A stretch of DNA of 64,000 bases from Bog-375 sp049698695 (GCA_049698695.1 JBAVYH010000169.1:1-64000), one strand, 5' to 3'; shown: positions 18,390 to 27,465, numbered from the stretch's first letter. Notes: generated by a model not told the origin, from the letters alone. Numbers and translations: made by a program.

Positions 18390-18868
18390 ATGTCCAAGCG
18401 ACTTGCTCTCATCGTTGTCACCCTTGCCATAGCCGCGTTGCCGGCTGTGGCAAAAGATACCAGCCAGTGGAGCCCGTGCAGCGGCTCCACGTTGGAACCA
18501 GGATCGCAATCACGCTATCCGATCAAAGGCGTGTGGAGGGCCGATTTGCGCGTGCTTCGGAAACGGAGCTTACCTACCGGGCCTCTCGCGAGATCACGGT
18601 GAGCAGAGAAACCGTGGTCCGCGTCTACCGGAGACCGCGGCTGAGCCGGAAGATGAGGACGTTGCTGGGCGCAGCGGTCGGTCTGGCCGGCGGTGCTATT
18701 GTCAACGGCACGCTGGGTGCCCATTTTTCCAATGAAGGGCGCGACATCACGGGCATAACACTGGGCAGCGGAGCTGCGGTGGGCGCCGGCATCGGAGCTA
18801 TTACTGGCGGCGGCGACAAGACCATCTACCAAAGCTCAACCACGGCCAGTGCTACGGGGAAGCGTTAG
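18390..18868 (+). pseudogene. Small secreted glycine-zipper protein, frameshifted
   Basis: An ATG at 18390 opens a signal peptide ('LALIVVTLAIAALPAVA') and 'KDTSQW'. After the Trp codon at 18468-18470 that frame decays, while the next frame reads 'EPVQRLHVGTRIAITLSDQ' and 'RRVEGRFARASETELTY' and stays open to the stop at 18868. Restoring one G after 18470 (TGG-GAG) joins them into a protein of about 159 residues. The end is a glycine-rich membrane-like segment ('LLGAAVGLAGGAIVNGTLG', 'GAAVGAGIGAITGGG'). Small exported proteins of this plan, with a short beta-rich domain plus glycine-zipper tail, are common and mostly unstudied. The break could be real or a sequencing error. Confidence 0.6.
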
Positions 18869-18883
18869 GCGGAGGCCTCCCCG

Positions 18884-19693
18884 TTACCTCGTGTCCTGCG
18901 AGGGCGGCGGAACAATTGCGAGCGGGCGTATGGGGGCGCCGGTTGCACCGCGGATTTTGAGCGGGGCGGCCACCAGCAGAAAGGTCCAGGCGGCCGCAGC
19001 GGCTAGTTCTTCCAGGTTCAGGCACTCGAGGATGTGGATGCCGCTTTCCACCAGCAGGTGGACGTGCACGGGCATGGCGGCGTCGGGCATTTTCTCGAAC
19101 GCCAGGGTGTCCGAACCGGCGGCGAAGATACCGCGCCGGCTGAGCCACTCCGCGCCGGGCCGGGCCGGGCCGGGGCCGCGCACTTCCGACACGAACTTCG
19201 CCGCATCGTGGAAGTAGCGCGCCCAACCCGTGCGGAGCAGCACCACGTCGCCACGTCGCACTTCGAGGCCCTGCGCGCGGGCGATCTGCTCGAGATGCCC
19301 GGGGGTAATTTCGAAATCCGCCGGCAGCGCATCCATGCCTGCGTGCCGCGCAGCGTCGAGCAGGACGCCGCGGCGAACAATCGGCGGCACGGTGTCGATG
19401 GAATGCGCGCTGAGGCCCTGCTGAGGCGACTGGGCGGATGCCGCCTCGACGCCGCCGAACAGCTTGCCGCCACAAGAGAAATGACACAAGGCGTCAATGT
19501 GCGTACCCACGTGGCTGCCCAGTGCCAGCGCATCCGCCGCGGAACTGTTTCCCGCCGGACCGATGTACTCGCCGTGCTGCTTCATCAGTCCGAACAGAAA
19601 CGGAGGATGCGACGGGTGGTGCGGCATGCCGGGAAAGTAGGGCTGCGCCAGATCGAAGACGCGCGCGCCGGCGATGGCTTCATAGAGTTGCAT
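18884..19693 (-). CDS. Cyclase/kynurenine formamidase family metal hydrolase
   Basis: Cytoplasmic protein of 269 residues in the cyclase family (PF04199), which includes bacterial kynurenine formamidase and other metal-dependent amide or ester hydrolases. The metal-binding motif is 'GSHVGTHIDALCHF'. Other family positions are 'FDLAQPYFPGMPHHPSHPPF' near the N-terminus, 'GDVVLLRTGW' and 'GSDTLAFE'. The ATG at 19693 starts the conserved domain; an open frame continues upstream into the receptor gene but has no conserved content. The upstream neighbour on the same strand is a TonB-type receptor. The substrate is unknown, and no tryptophan-degradation gene is nearby. Confidence 0.85.
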   Translation of the reverse strand: MQLYEAIAGARVFDLAQPYFPGMPHHPSHPPFLFGLMKQHGEYIGPAGNSSAADALALGSHVGTHIDALCHFSCGGKLFGGVEAASAQSPQQGLSAHSIDTVPPIVRRGVLLDAARHAGMDALPADFEITPGHLEQIARAQGLEVRRGDVVLLRTGWARYFHDAAKFVSEVRGPGPARPGAEWLSRRGIFAAGSDTLAFEKMPDAAMPVHVHLLVESGIHILECLNLEELAAAAAWTFLLVAAPLKIRGATGAPIRPLAIVPPPSQDTR

Positions 19694-19821
19694 CTTCAGC
19701 AAACTGTACCACGTGCCGATCGTTCCATCGCCGGCTACCGTGGCTACGAAACGTCCCAGCCCTTCGAACCCGATGCCCGCTTCGACAAGAACCTGGAAGC
19801 ACCGCGGGCATGCCGGGCCCA

Positions 19822-22290
19822 TTATTTGCGGACGCGGCCGAACATGCGGATGCGCACTACGAAGCGCCGTCCTTCGGCGCCGTAAAGCTGGCCGAAATTG
19901 GGCGCGCCTTCCACGTTGTTCACGGCCGTGTAGTTCTGGTGCCCGGTAACGTTGTTGCAGCCCAACCGCACTCCCAGCCGGTAGCCGCGAAACACGAAAC
20001 GCCGCTCGACATGCACGTTGAGGTCGAAGTTGTCGGGGTAGCGTTGCGCATTCACCGTTCCCACCAACACGCCGGAATCGGTGGTGACGGAATAGGGTAA
20101 GCCGGTGCGATAGTCCACCAGGACGGCCAGCGCCCAATTGGGGCCGTGCAGGGGAAAGTAACCCCAGCCGAGTAAGCGATTGGGCGCATCCCAGGGCATG
20201 GGGCCGAAGTTACTCATTACCTGTAACGGCTGGTCAACCGTGGTGGAGAGCACTGCATTGGAGATGGCTTGCGAGCGGGTGTAACTGGCCATCCAGCCAA
20301 ACTGGTCGCCGAAGGACTGCCGCACGGTGAACGCCACCTCATCGTACGCGTCGCGCCGCAAGTTGGAGAGAACGTAGTCGCCGCCATATCCCCCGGCCAA
20401 ACTCACGAGATCGAAATTGACCGGACCGGGCGAGCCCGTGGGAGCGTAAATGAAACCATCCGAGCCGCGCTTGCGCATCCACTCGGCATCCGCCGAAATG
20501 CGATGTCCCAGGTCGCGCGCAGCGCCGGCGCTCCACTGGCCGTAACTCGGGAACTTGAGGCCATGCCCGGGAAGAAACGTGGTGATGAGCGGCGCCAATG
20601 GCGCACCTGCAGAGCTGTAAGGCACCGTGACGGCTTGCTGATCGAACGGTAAGGAGAACAGCGCCAGGTTGCTGGGATCGCGCAGAATGGCGTAGCCGGC
20701 GGTGAGCCGGGTTCGGCTGTCCGCCATCGGCGCCCAGGCGACCGCGACGCGCGGCGACACCGCAGATGACCCCACCAGGCCATCCCAATCCAGGCGCGCG
20801 CCGGCATCCACGGTGAGGCGGCCGGCGGGTTGCCAGTGATCCATGACGTAACCCGATGCCACCGGGTTGGTGCGATTGAATATCCCACTGCCTCGAAACG
20901 TTGTGATGAACTCGGGCAGGCTGCTCAAGCCGACGATTTCGTTCTCCGATCGCGCGAATCGCGCATCGTAATTCAGCCCTTGCGCATTAGTTCCAGCCTG
21001 CAATTGGTGGCGTCCCCAAAGCTGGCGGGCGCGAGGAAAGTAGTTGACGAAAACCTGCCCGCGGCGCCCGTTTTGGCGCGAGTCGACAAAGTAATTTCCG
21101 CTGCGGCCTTCGGGGGTGTAGAGATAGGGTGCCGTGCCTTCCGGCACCTGCCGGTGATAGACATCCTGCCAGGCTATGCCAAATTCCACCAGCGATCCGC
21201 CGTACCACGAGTGCGAATCTTTGGCCGCCAGAAGCCATTCATGGTCGCTTAGTCCGCTGGTGGTGGGATCCGGGTCGAGCGGCCCCAAGCCGAGGTGCGC
21301 CTGGTGATCGAAGTTGGTCAAAAAGTCCGCGTAGAAAATGTTGGCGGAAGAAAGATTCACCTGAGCGTGAGCTACGTTGCCCAGCGCCCAGGCTGGATTC
21401 GTATCCGCGCCGGAGGGTAAGCCGTAAACATAGCCGCTGTTGTAATTGCCGTTGACGCTGTCGGAGAACCAGGCGGTGCCCTTGTCGATGGGCCCGGAGA
21501 AAACGGCGCGCGGCGTCCAATCGCCGATGCGCGTTCCGCCCCTCTCGTCGATGCCGGGAATGAAATTGGTAATCGTATAGCGATACTCGTCGGTTCCGGT
21601 CTCGGTGTGGATGGCCAGCGTGCCGCCCGAGCCGGGCCCGTACTGCGCCGGCTCCCGCGCGGCATCTAAATCCACCGATTGCACGCCATCCACCGCCAGC
21701 GGCGTGGTGTAGCGGCCGCTGATGGGGTCCGTGATATCCACGCCGTTCAGCGTGTACTGGGTCTGGTATTCGGCTGCGCCATGAAAATGGAGGCCCCCGG
21801 ACGGGTCTTCGACCGCTCCCGGCAGCAATTTCATGCCGTTGCGCAGGCTCTCGGTGGCGGGGTAAGGAATGTCGTTGATGTCCGTGCCGCTCAGCCGCTC
21901 CTCTCCGGCGGTCACCGTGGCATCGACGGGATTGGGCAAGACACCGACCTGGACGCTCTGAAAGACTTCCTCCTGCACATTGAGCACGAGGGTGGTTTCG
22001 GCGCCGCCGGCTGCGATCTCCACCATCTGGCGGTGCAACTGAAAAAATCCGGCGCGGTCCACGGTGACGAGATAGCGGCCAGGCGCGGGCACGGTGATGA
22101 CAACCGATCCGGTAGGCGAAGATTCCGCCTCGAGCGTGGCGCCGTTTTCCTGCTGAACGCGAACGCGCGCACCGGCTACCGGGGCATCATTCTGATCGAC
22201 CACGCGGCCGTTCCACACGATCTGGCCGGCGGCCTGGCCACTCAGCGCCAGCCCGGCTAGCAACAGCGCCGCGATGCGGTGGAGTGGCAT
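19822..22290 (-). CDS. TonB-dependent-receptor-like outer-membrane protein with carboxypeptidase regulatory-like domain
   Basis: Outer-membrane protein of 822 residues. A signal peptide ('IAALLLAGLALSGQAAGQ') is followed by a carboxypeptidase-D-regulatory-like beta sandwich at about residues 25-110 ('NGRVVDQNDAPVAGARVRVQ'). A plug-like region holds 'LPGAVEDPSGGLHFHGAAE' and 'YTLNGVDITDPISGRY'. The rest is a predicted beta barrel with repeated aromatic strands. This is the large receptor type that is expanded in acidobacteria. I see no obvious TonB box, and the C-terminus ends in 'GRVRK' rather than the usual aromatic residue. The ligand is unknown; polysaccharide or peptide uptake is inference only. 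Confidence 0.85.
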   Translation of the reverse strand: MPLHRIAALLLAGLALSGQAAGQIVWNGRVVDQNDAPVAGARVRVQQENGATLEAESSPTGSVVITVPAPGRYLVTVDRAGFFQLHRQMVEIAAGGAETTLVLNVQEEVFQSVQVGVLPNPVDATVTAGEERLSGTDINDIPYPATESLRNGMKLLPGAVEDPSGGLHFHGAAEYQTQYTLNGVDITDPISGRYTTPLAVDGVQSVDLDAAREPAQYGPGSGGTLAIHTETGTDEYRYTITNFIPGIDERGGTRIGDWTPRAVFSGPIDKGTAWFSDSVNGNYNSGYVYGLPSGADTNPAWALGNVAHAQVNLSSANIFYADFLTNFDHQAHLGLGPLDPDPTTSGLSDHEWLLAAKDSHSWYGGSLVEFGIAWQDVYHRQVPEGTAPYLYTPEGRSGNYFVDSRQNGRRGQVFVNYFPRARQLWGRHQLQAGTNAQGLNYDARFARSENEIVGLSSLPEFITTFRGSGIFNRTNPVASGYVMDHWQPAGRLTVDAGARLDWDGLVGSSAVSPRVAVAWAPMADSRTRLTAGYAILRDPSNLALFSLPFDQQAVTVPYSSAGAPLAPLITTFLPGHGLKFPSYGQWSAGAARDLGHRISADAEWMRKRGSDGFIYAPTGSPGPVNFDLVSLAGGYGGDYVLSNLRRDAYDEVAFTVRQSFGDQFGWMASYTRSQAISNAVLSTTVDQPLQVMSNFGPMPWDAPNRLLGWGYFPLHGPNWALAVLVDYRTGLPYSVTTDSGVLVGTVNAQRYPDNFDLNVHVERRFVFRGYRLGVRLGCNNVTGHQNYTAVNNVEGAPNFGQLYGAEGRRFVVRIRMFGRVRK

Positions 22291-22350
22291 GCGGAGTTCT
22301 GACGCTATTATGATCGAATCGCCGGCCGCAGGCAGACCTGGGGGTGCGGC

Positions 22351-22833
22351 CTAGTCCTTTTCGCCCTTGTGCAGTTGCTGCGCGAGGTAGTTGTCGAGGC
22401 CCACTTCGCCGATAGCGTGGAGTTGGCCCTCGAGGTAGTCGACGTGATCCTCTTCCTGCCGGAGAATCTCCTCGAACAATGCCCGCGAAGCATTATCGCC
22501 AACTGCGGTCGAAGCCTTGATGGCGCGGTTGAGCTGCTTGACCGCCTCGACTTCCAGCGCGAGATCGCTCTCGAACTGCATCTTGACATTGGTCCCGATG
22601 CGGATGGGGCCGAGGTCGGTCATGTTCGGCGCCCCCTCGAGGAAGAGGATCCGGTTCATCAACTTCTCGGCGTGCACCATCTCCTCGATGGACTCTTTGC
22701 GGTAGTAGCCCGCCAGCCGGAAGTAGCCCCAGTTTTCGCACATTTTAGCGTGCAGAAAGTATTGATTGATGGCCGTCAGCTCGGCCCGCAGGGACTCCGC
22801 TAAACATTTCAAAACCTCTTCGTTGCCATGCAT
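22351..22833 (-). CDS. bfr: Bacterioferritin
   Basis: Heme-containing ferritin of 160 residues that stores iron as a 24-mer. With the start at 22833, residues align directly with known bacterioferritins: Glu18 in 'LRAELTAINQYFLHA', Glu51 and His54 in 'IEEMVHAEKLM', Glu94 in 'DLALEVEAVKQ', and Glu127/His130 in 'EEILRQEEDHVDYLE', which form the dinuclear ferroxidase site. The Met at position 52 is the expected heme ligand. Upstream in-frame Met codons at 22839 and 22869 would add up to twelve unconserved residues. Divergent from a lipoprotein gene. A dps gene lies about 20 kb away. Confidence 0.95.
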   Translation of the reverse strand: MHGNEEVLKCLAESLRAELTAINQYFLHAKMCENWGYFRLAGYYRKESIEEMVHAEKLMNRILFLEGAPNMTDLGPIRIGTNVKMQFESDLALEVEAVKQLNRAIKASTAVGDNASRALFEEILRQEEDHVDYLEGQLHAIGEVGLDNYLAQQLHKGEKD

Positions 22834-22919
22834 AGCCATCAGTTTATCCGCAAACCGGGCAAATGCCAATGTGGCAGCGGCAGCCGGGGTGGCCGGCGGC
22901 GGCGGATTATAATCAAGAG

Positions 22920-23366
22920 GTGCGAATTTCGTGTGCCCTGGTTTTAGCGGCGCTGGCGCTGGCCGGCTGTCATCGGAGCGATTCGAGCAAGGAAGCCGTA
23001 CGCCAGGCAGTGATCGATTACGTGGGTGGGCGCGGCCTGAATGTGTCCGCGATGAACGTCGAAGTGACCGCCGTGCACATCACCGGCGACCACGGCGAAG
23101 CCAATGTCTCCTTTACGGCCAAGAGCGTCCCGAACGCGCCGGGCTTGTCGAAGATCTATCTGCTCGAGCAGCGAGGCGCCAGGTGGGTGGTGACGGGAAG
23201 CAAGCAAACCGGCGGCATGCCGCATGGTGGCGCCATGCCGGGCGGAATGGAAAATCCTCACGGCGCGATGGCGCCCGGCGCCGCGGCCAATCCGCATGGA
23301 GCGGGTGCGGGAGGCGCCGTGCCGGCGCTGCAGGATCTGCCTCCCGTCGACAAGACAAAAAAATGA
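22920..23366 (+). CDS. Small lipoprotein of unknown function
   Basis: Predicted lipoprotein of 148 residues, starting at a GTG at 22920 directly before 'RISCALVLAALALAGC', a clean lipobox. A small alpha/beta domain follows ('RQAVIDYVGGRGLNVSAMNV', 'ANVSFTAKS', 'KIYLLEQRGARWVVTGSKQ'). The last 60 residues are rich in Gly, Met, His and Pro with repeated 'NPHGA'-like units, which could bind metal. TATAAT at 22908-22913 is so close to the GTG that the transcript may be almost leaderless. The stop overlaps the next start (ATGA), so translation of the two genes is likely coupled. I do not recognise a named family. Confidence 0.72.
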   Translation: MRISCALVLAALALAGCHRSDSSKEAVRQAVIDYVGGRGLNVSAMNVEVTAVHITGDHGEANVSFTAKSVPNAPGLSKIYLLEQRGARWVVTGSKQTGGMPHGGAMPGGMENPHGAMAPGAAANPHGAGAGGAVPALQDLPPVDKTKK

Positions 23367-24553
23367 AACGTGTCGCAATCCTGGGCGGCGGGCCGGCGGG
23401 AGCATTCGCCGCGGAGCAGTTGGCATCCGCCGGGCTCAGGGTGGTGGTGTTCGACGAGAAGCTCGCATGGGAGAAGCCGTGCGGCGGCGGACTTACTTAC
23501 AAGGCTTACAGCCAGTACCCGTTTCTGATTGACAACTCCACGCCCAAACGCCTGGTGCACGAGACGGTACTGAGCGCGCCGCGCGGCGGCGAAGCCAGCC
23601 TGAAGCTGACGGACCCGCTGGTGATCTACTCGCGCTTCGATCTGAACCGGATGCTGCTGGAGCGGGCCGAGCGCGCCGGGGCACAAATCGAAAAGGCGCG
23701 CGTGCTGGAGATGAAGCGGCAGGACGCTGGCTGGCAGTTGCGCACCTCGGGCGGCGCCACCAGCGCCGACTTCTGCATCGTGGCGATGGGCGCCCGCAAC
23801 CCGCTGCGCGAGGTGGGCACCGAATTGAAGCCGCGCGACACGATGGCCGCGCTCGGGTATTACGTTGCCGGCGACCAGGAGCGGATCGATATTCAATTCC
23901 TGCCCGGCCTGGAAGGCTACATCTGGATTTTTCCGCGCTGCGGACACCTTTCGGTGGGGATCTGCGGCAAGGGCGAACCGGCGGCTGCGTTGCGCAAGCG
24001 GCTGGACCAGTTCATGGCGGACCGCGGCATTTCGCGCCAGGACGGCAAGTTCTATTCGCACCTGCTGCCTTCGCTCGACAGCGGCTCCTGGCAGGCGAAC
24101 CGCGTGGCCGGCGATGGCTGGATGGCGGTGGGCGATTCGGCCGGGCTGGTGGATCCGCTTACCGGCGAAGGCCTTTACTATGCGATTCGCTCCGCGGATC
24201 TGGCGGCGCGCGCGTTGCTGGCCGAAGTAGGGGACCTGACGGCGAAGCTGGCCCATTACCGCGCGCTGCTGCAGCGCGACTTCGCGGCCGACCTGGAATT
24301 CGGCGCGCGGCTGGCGAAACGCTTCTTCGTGGGCAGGTTCCTGTGCGGCGCGGTGACGCAGCGGATGGTCGACTTCTCGCGCCGCAGCCCGCGGTTCTCC
24401 CTCATCATGCAGGATCTGTTCGCCGGGCGGCAGCCTTATGCGGGGCTCAAGCGGCGGCTGCTGCGGAACTTGAACGGGAGCCTTTACGACATGTTCATGA
24501 GCCTCGGCTTCGCCCGCGTGGTGCCGGGCCGCAGCCCGAGTTGCCTGTTGTGA
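23363..24553 (+). CDS. Geranylgeranyl-reductase-family FAD-dependent oxidoreductase
   Basis: Flavoprotein of 396 residues. The N-terminal FAD-binding Rossmann motif is 'RVAILGGGPAGAFAAEQLA', followed by 'EKPCGGGLT', the position of the conserved Cys-Gly segment of geranylgeranyl reductases. A second FAD motif, 'GDGWMAVGDSAGLVDPLTGEG', lies near residue 250. Members reduce isoprenoid double bonds or act on quinone-like and halogenated substrates. The start at 23363 overlaps the stop of the lipoprotein gene by 4 bp. A hairpin terminator lies 42 bp after the stop. The exact substrate cannot be assigned; reduction of an isoprenoid chain is the first guess. Confidence 0.85.
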   Translation: MKRVAILGGGPAGAFAAEQLASAGLRVVVFDEKLAWEKPCGGGLTYKAYSQYPFLIDNSTPKRLVHETVLSAPRGGEASLKLTDPLVIYSRFDLNRMLLERAERAGAQIEKARVLEMKRQDAGWQLRTSGGATSADFCIVAMGARNPLREVGTELKPRDTMAALGYYVAGDQERIDIQFLPGLEGYIWIFPRCGHLSVGICGKGEPAAALRKRLDQFMADRGISRQDGKFYSHLLPSLDSGSWQANRVAGDGWMAVGDSAGLVDPLTGEGLYYAIRSADLAARALLAEVGDLTAKLAHYRALLQRDFAADLEFGARLAKRFFVGRFLCGAVTQRMVDFSRRSPRFSLIMQDLFAGRQPYAGLKRRLLRNLNGSLYDMFMSLGFARVVPGRSPSCLL

Positions 24554-24567
24554 GAAGCTCAGGCAGA

Positions 24568-24697
24568 GCGTGGCGCGGGCAGTCCTGCCTGCAGCGTCGC
24601 CAGTCGTGGCGACGTTTTTTGGGCGTCGGTAGAGTGTTGCGCGCAACAAATGTCGAGATGAATCTCGATACGGCAGGCAGGACTGCCCGAGCCACGC
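24568..24697. repeat. MITE-like inverted-repeat element
   Basis: Terminal arms at 24568-24593 and 24672-24697 are inverted copies that agree at about 24 of 26 positions; their core is GGGCAGTCCTGCCTGC. Inside are three smaller palindromes: the terminator hairpin at 24595-24614, TGTTGCGCGCAACA at 24635-24648, and TCGAGAT-GA-ATCTCGA at 24653-24668. It has no coding capacity. It fills almost the whole gap between the flavoprotein and hemL genes. Confidence 0.65.
24595..24620 (+). terminator. Rho-independent terminator
   Basis: A 7-bp perfect stem (CGTCGCC / GGCGACG) with a 6-base loop is followed by six T residues at 24615-24620. It lies 42 bp after the flavoprotein stop and inside the larger inverted-repeat element. 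Confidence 0.75.
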
Positions 24698-24709
24698 CGG
24701 CACACTGAG

Positions 24710-25972
24710 ATGAATCATTCCAAGTCCGATTCACTCTTTCGCCGCTCGCTGGAGCTCATTCCGGGCGGCGTCAATTCGCCGGTGCGGGCGTTTCGCAGCG
24801 TGGGCGGGAAGCCGTTGTTTCTGGCGCGCGGCGAAGGGTCGCACGTCATTGATGTGGACGGCAACCGTTACATCGACTACGTCGGCTCCTGGGGACCGCT
24901 GCTGCTGGGCCATCGGCATCCGGAGATTCTGGAGGCGCTCGAGCGGGCGCTTGCCATCGGCACCAGCTTCGGCGCGCCGACCGAAGCGGAGGTCGAACTG
25001 GCCGAGGCCATCCGCGAGGCCGTGCCGTCGATGGAAATGGTGCGGCTGGTGAATTCGGGCACCGAAGCAACCATGTCCGCGATCCGGCTGGCACGCGGTT
25101 TTACCGGCCGGGACCTGACGGTGAAGTTCGAAGGCTGCTATCACGGCCACGTGGATTCGCTGCTGGTGAAGGCCGGCTCCGGCGTGGCAACGCTGGGCCT
25201 GCCGGACACGGCGGGGGTGCCTAAGAGCTTCACGGATTCGACGATTGCGCTGCCCTACAACTCGGCGGACGCGGTGGAAGCGGCGTTTCACACGCACGGC
25301 GCGCGCATTGCGGCGGTGATCGTGGAGCCGGTGGCCGGCAACATGGGCGTCGTGCCGCCGGCGCCGGGCTTTCTCAAAGCGCTGCGCGACGAGACCAGCC
25401 GCCACGGGGCGCTGCTGATCTTCGACGAAGTAATGACCGGGTTTCGCGTGGCCTTCGGCGGCGCGCAACAGCGGTACGGCATCCGGCCGGATCTGACCAC
25501 GCTGGGAAAAGTGATTGGCGGCGGCCTGCCGGTGGGCGCATATGGCGGCCGCAGGGACATTATGAGCCAGGTGGCGCCCACCGGGCCAGTCTACCAGGCG
25601 GGTACGCTTTCCGGCAATCCGCTGGCGGTGGCCGCGGGCCTGGCCATGCTGCGGCATCTGAAAGCGCATCCGGAAATCTACCAGCGGCTGGAGGCGCGCG
25701 CCGCCGAGTTATGCGCCGCCCCGCCGGCTGGTGTCACGGTGAATCAAGTGGGTTCGATGTTCACCTTTTTCTTCACCGACGGGCCGGTGACGGACTACGA
25801 ATCCGCCAAGCGTAGCGATACGGCCCGCTTCGGCCGCTATTTCCGCGCCATGCTGGAGCGCGGCGTGTACCTGGCGCCGTCGCAGTTCGAGGCGGCGTTT
25901 GTGTCGGCCGCGCACACCGAAGACGATATCCGGCAGACCATTGCTGCCGCGCGCGAGGCTTTCAACGCCTGA
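24710..25972 (+). CDS. hemL: Glutamate-1-semialdehyde 2,1-aminomutase
   Basis: PLP enzyme of 420 residues that converts glutamate-1-semialdehyde to 5-aminolevulinate in the C5 route to heme. Family features: 'LIPGGVNSPVRAF' near the N-terminus, 'GSWGPLLLGHRHPEI', 'VNSGTEATMSAIRLARGFTG', 'EGCYHGHVDSLL', 'LLIFDEVMTGFRVAFGGAQ', and the PLP-binding lysine in 'TTLGKVIGGGLPVGAYGG' at about residue 267. Length is normal. The end overlaps the convergent minus-strand gene by 11 bp. No other heme genes are in the window, but the heme-binding proteins Bfr and MsrQ are. Confidence 0.96.
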   Translation: MNHSKSDSLFRRSLELIPGGVNSPVRAFRSVGGKPLFLARGEGSHVIDVDGNRYIDYVGSWGPLLLGHRHPEILEALERALAIGTSFGAPTEAEVELAEAIREAVPSMEMVRLVNSGTEATMSAIRLARGFTGRDLTVKFEGCYHGHVDSLLVKAGSGVATLGLPDTAGVPKSFTDSTIALPYNSADAVEAAFHTHGARIAAVIVEPVAGNMGVVPPAPGFLKALRDETSRHGALLIFDEVMTGFRVAFGGAQQRYGIRPDLTTLGKVIGGGLPVGAYGGRRDIMSQVAPTGPVYQAGTLSGNPLAVAAGLAMLRHLKAHPEIYQRLEARAAELCAAPPAGVTVNQVGSMFTFFFTDGPVTDYESAKRSDTARFGRYFRAMLERGVYLAPSQFEAAFVSAAHTEDDIRQTIAAAREAFNA

Positions 25973-26492
25973 CCGGAGGCAGCAGCTTGCGGCCCGACCA
26001 GGTGACGATGGCGAAGAACGCAGCGAAGCTGACCAGGATCACGGCCAGGCGGCGCTGCGGCGACAGCCGTTCCGGGATGGCGCCGGCGGCGGGCGCGAAA
26101 CCCAGCCGGATGCGCAGATGCACCACCGCGGCGTGGCCGTCGCCGACTCGATTGTCGACCACCAGCACGTACCCGCCGGGCGGCCGCAGCTCACACGTGA
26201 GCTTGCCGGAACCGCCAGGTTCGGTCGCGTCCACCACGCCATGAGGCAGCCCTTCGCGCAGGTGCTCCAGATCGTCGCGCCGCATCACGGCCAGGCGGAC
26301 CTGTTCCGAACCGGCGGTCACCTGGTACTCGGCTTCCACCAGCGTGGGACGCTGCCCGATTCCGAGATCCAGGTAGCGCCACTCATCGGCCGGAATGGTG
26401 TACACCTGGTTGACCAGTTCCCCGGCGGAAGCAAAGGCGAACGCGAGCGTGCAAACAAGAGCCAGCATGAGGCGCAACCGGAAGCCGGGCAT
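25962..26492 (-). CDS. Exported protein with C-terminal membrane anchor, unknown function
   Basis: Protein of 176 residues, not recognised. It starts at 26492 with a signal peptide ('LRLMLALVCTLAFAFASA'). A beta-rich extracytoplasmic domain follows ('TIPADEWRYLDLGIGQRP', 'YVLVVDNRVGDGHAAVVHL'), resembling small jelly-roll-type domains, and a single membrane segment ('LAVILVSFAAFFAIVTWSG') with a basic tail ends the protein. It would therefore be tethered to the inner membrane facing the periplasm. It is divergent from the MauE-thioredoxin gene by 31 bp and overlaps the hemL end. Confidence 0.7.
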   Translation of the reverse strand: MPGFRLRLMLALVCTLAFAFASAGELVNQVYTIPADEWRYLDLGIGQRPTLVEAEYQVTAGSEQVRLAVMRRDDLEHLREGLPHGVVDATEPGGSGKLTCELRPPGGYVLVVDNRVGDGHAAVVHLRIRLGFAPAAGAIPERLSPQRRLAVILVSFAAFFAIVTWSGRKLLPPVRR

Positions 26493-26523
26493 CTCCTCCC
26501 TCGCACATCTCCGAGGGGCTACA

Positions 26524-27465
26524 ATGATGCCATGCACGACAGTATGGCACAGCCGCGGGAGGGGATGTTTCCGCTTGCTCGCCGTTGAACTGCCGGGTTG
26601 GAAGACCAAACTGAGCTGGATAGCGGCCGTTCTGCTGGCGGTTCTGTTCCTCCTCTCCGGGCTGTGGAAGATCACCGACGCTCAGGGCTGGGCCCAGCGC
26701 ATCACCCAACTGCAGTTTCCGGGCGCGCTGAGCCTGCCGTTGGCGCTGGTGGCGGGGATTGCCGAGACGTTGGGCGCGGTGTTGATTCTGGTGCCGCGGT
26801 TCCGGCGTTGGGGTGCGATCCTCATCGGCCTGCTGCTGATTGCGTTCATGGGCTATTTTGCCGCCCATTACGGCGCGCTGCGCGGCGACGACTGCAGTTG
26901 CTTCCCCTGGATCAAGCGGGCGGTGGGACCGCAGTTTTTCCTGGGCGACCTGGCGATGCTGGGGCTGGCGCTGGTGGCGGGATGGTGGTCGAAACCGTCG
27001 GGCAGTTTCCGCAGCGTGCTGGTGATTGCCGGGGCGGTGGCGGTTTTCGCCCTGGTCTCGTACGGGGTCAGCGAGGTGCGGGAGAGCGGGACTCGCGCAC
27101 CCGCCAGCATCCTGGTTGGCGGACAGCCGTACGCCATCGCGCACGGGAAGTATTTCCTCTTCTTTTTCAACCCGGCCTGCTCGCACTGTCTCGAGTCCGC
27201 CAAGCGAATGTCCCAGCTCGAATGGGGTGACACGCGCGTGGTGGCGATTCCCGTCGAGCTGCCGCAGTTTGCGGGGCAGTTTGTGGCGGAGAGCGGGTTG
27301 AAGGCCGTGGTGACGTCGGATTTCGATTTGCTGAAACGCCGCTTCGGGTACACCGCCTACCCGTTCGGCGTGGCCCTCGACGACGGCCGCGAGAGAGCTC
27401 CGGTGCGGCGGTTTGACGGGATCGAGCCGGCAGCGACGCTACGGCGCCTGGGGTTTGTGAAATGA
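26524..27465 (+). CDS. MauE/DoxX-like membrane protein fused to a thioredoxin-like domain
   Basis: Protein of 313 residues. GAGGGG lies just upstream of the ATG at 26524. The first half has four hydrophobic helices of the MauE/DoxX type ('AVLLAVLFLLSGLWKITDAQ', 'LALVAGIAETLGAVLILVP'), with a Cys pair in 'DDCSCFPWIKRAVGPQFFLG' between helices. A fifth helix follows, and the C-terminal part is a periplasmic thioredoxin-like domain with the redox pair in 'FNPACSHCLES'. MauE proteins take part in disulfide formation in periplasmic proteins. The fusion suggests electron transfer from membrane quinone to a soluble thiol domain. It forms a likely redox unit with the next gene. Confidence 0.82.
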   Translation: MMPCTTVWHSRGRGCFRLLAVELPGWKTKLSWIAAVLLAVLFLLSGLWKITDAQGWAQRITQLQFPGALSLPLALVAGIAETLGAVLILVPRFRRWGAILIGLLLIAFMGYFAAHYGALRGDDCSCFPWIKRAVGPQFFLGDLAMLGLALVAGWWSKPSGSFRSVLVIAGAVAVFALVSYGVSEVRESGTRAPASILVGGQPYAIAHGKYFLFFFNPACSHCLESAKRMSQLEWGDTRVVAIPVELPQFAGQFVAESGLKAVVTSDFDLLKRRFGYTAYPFGVALDDGRERAPVRRFDGIEPAATLRRLGFVK

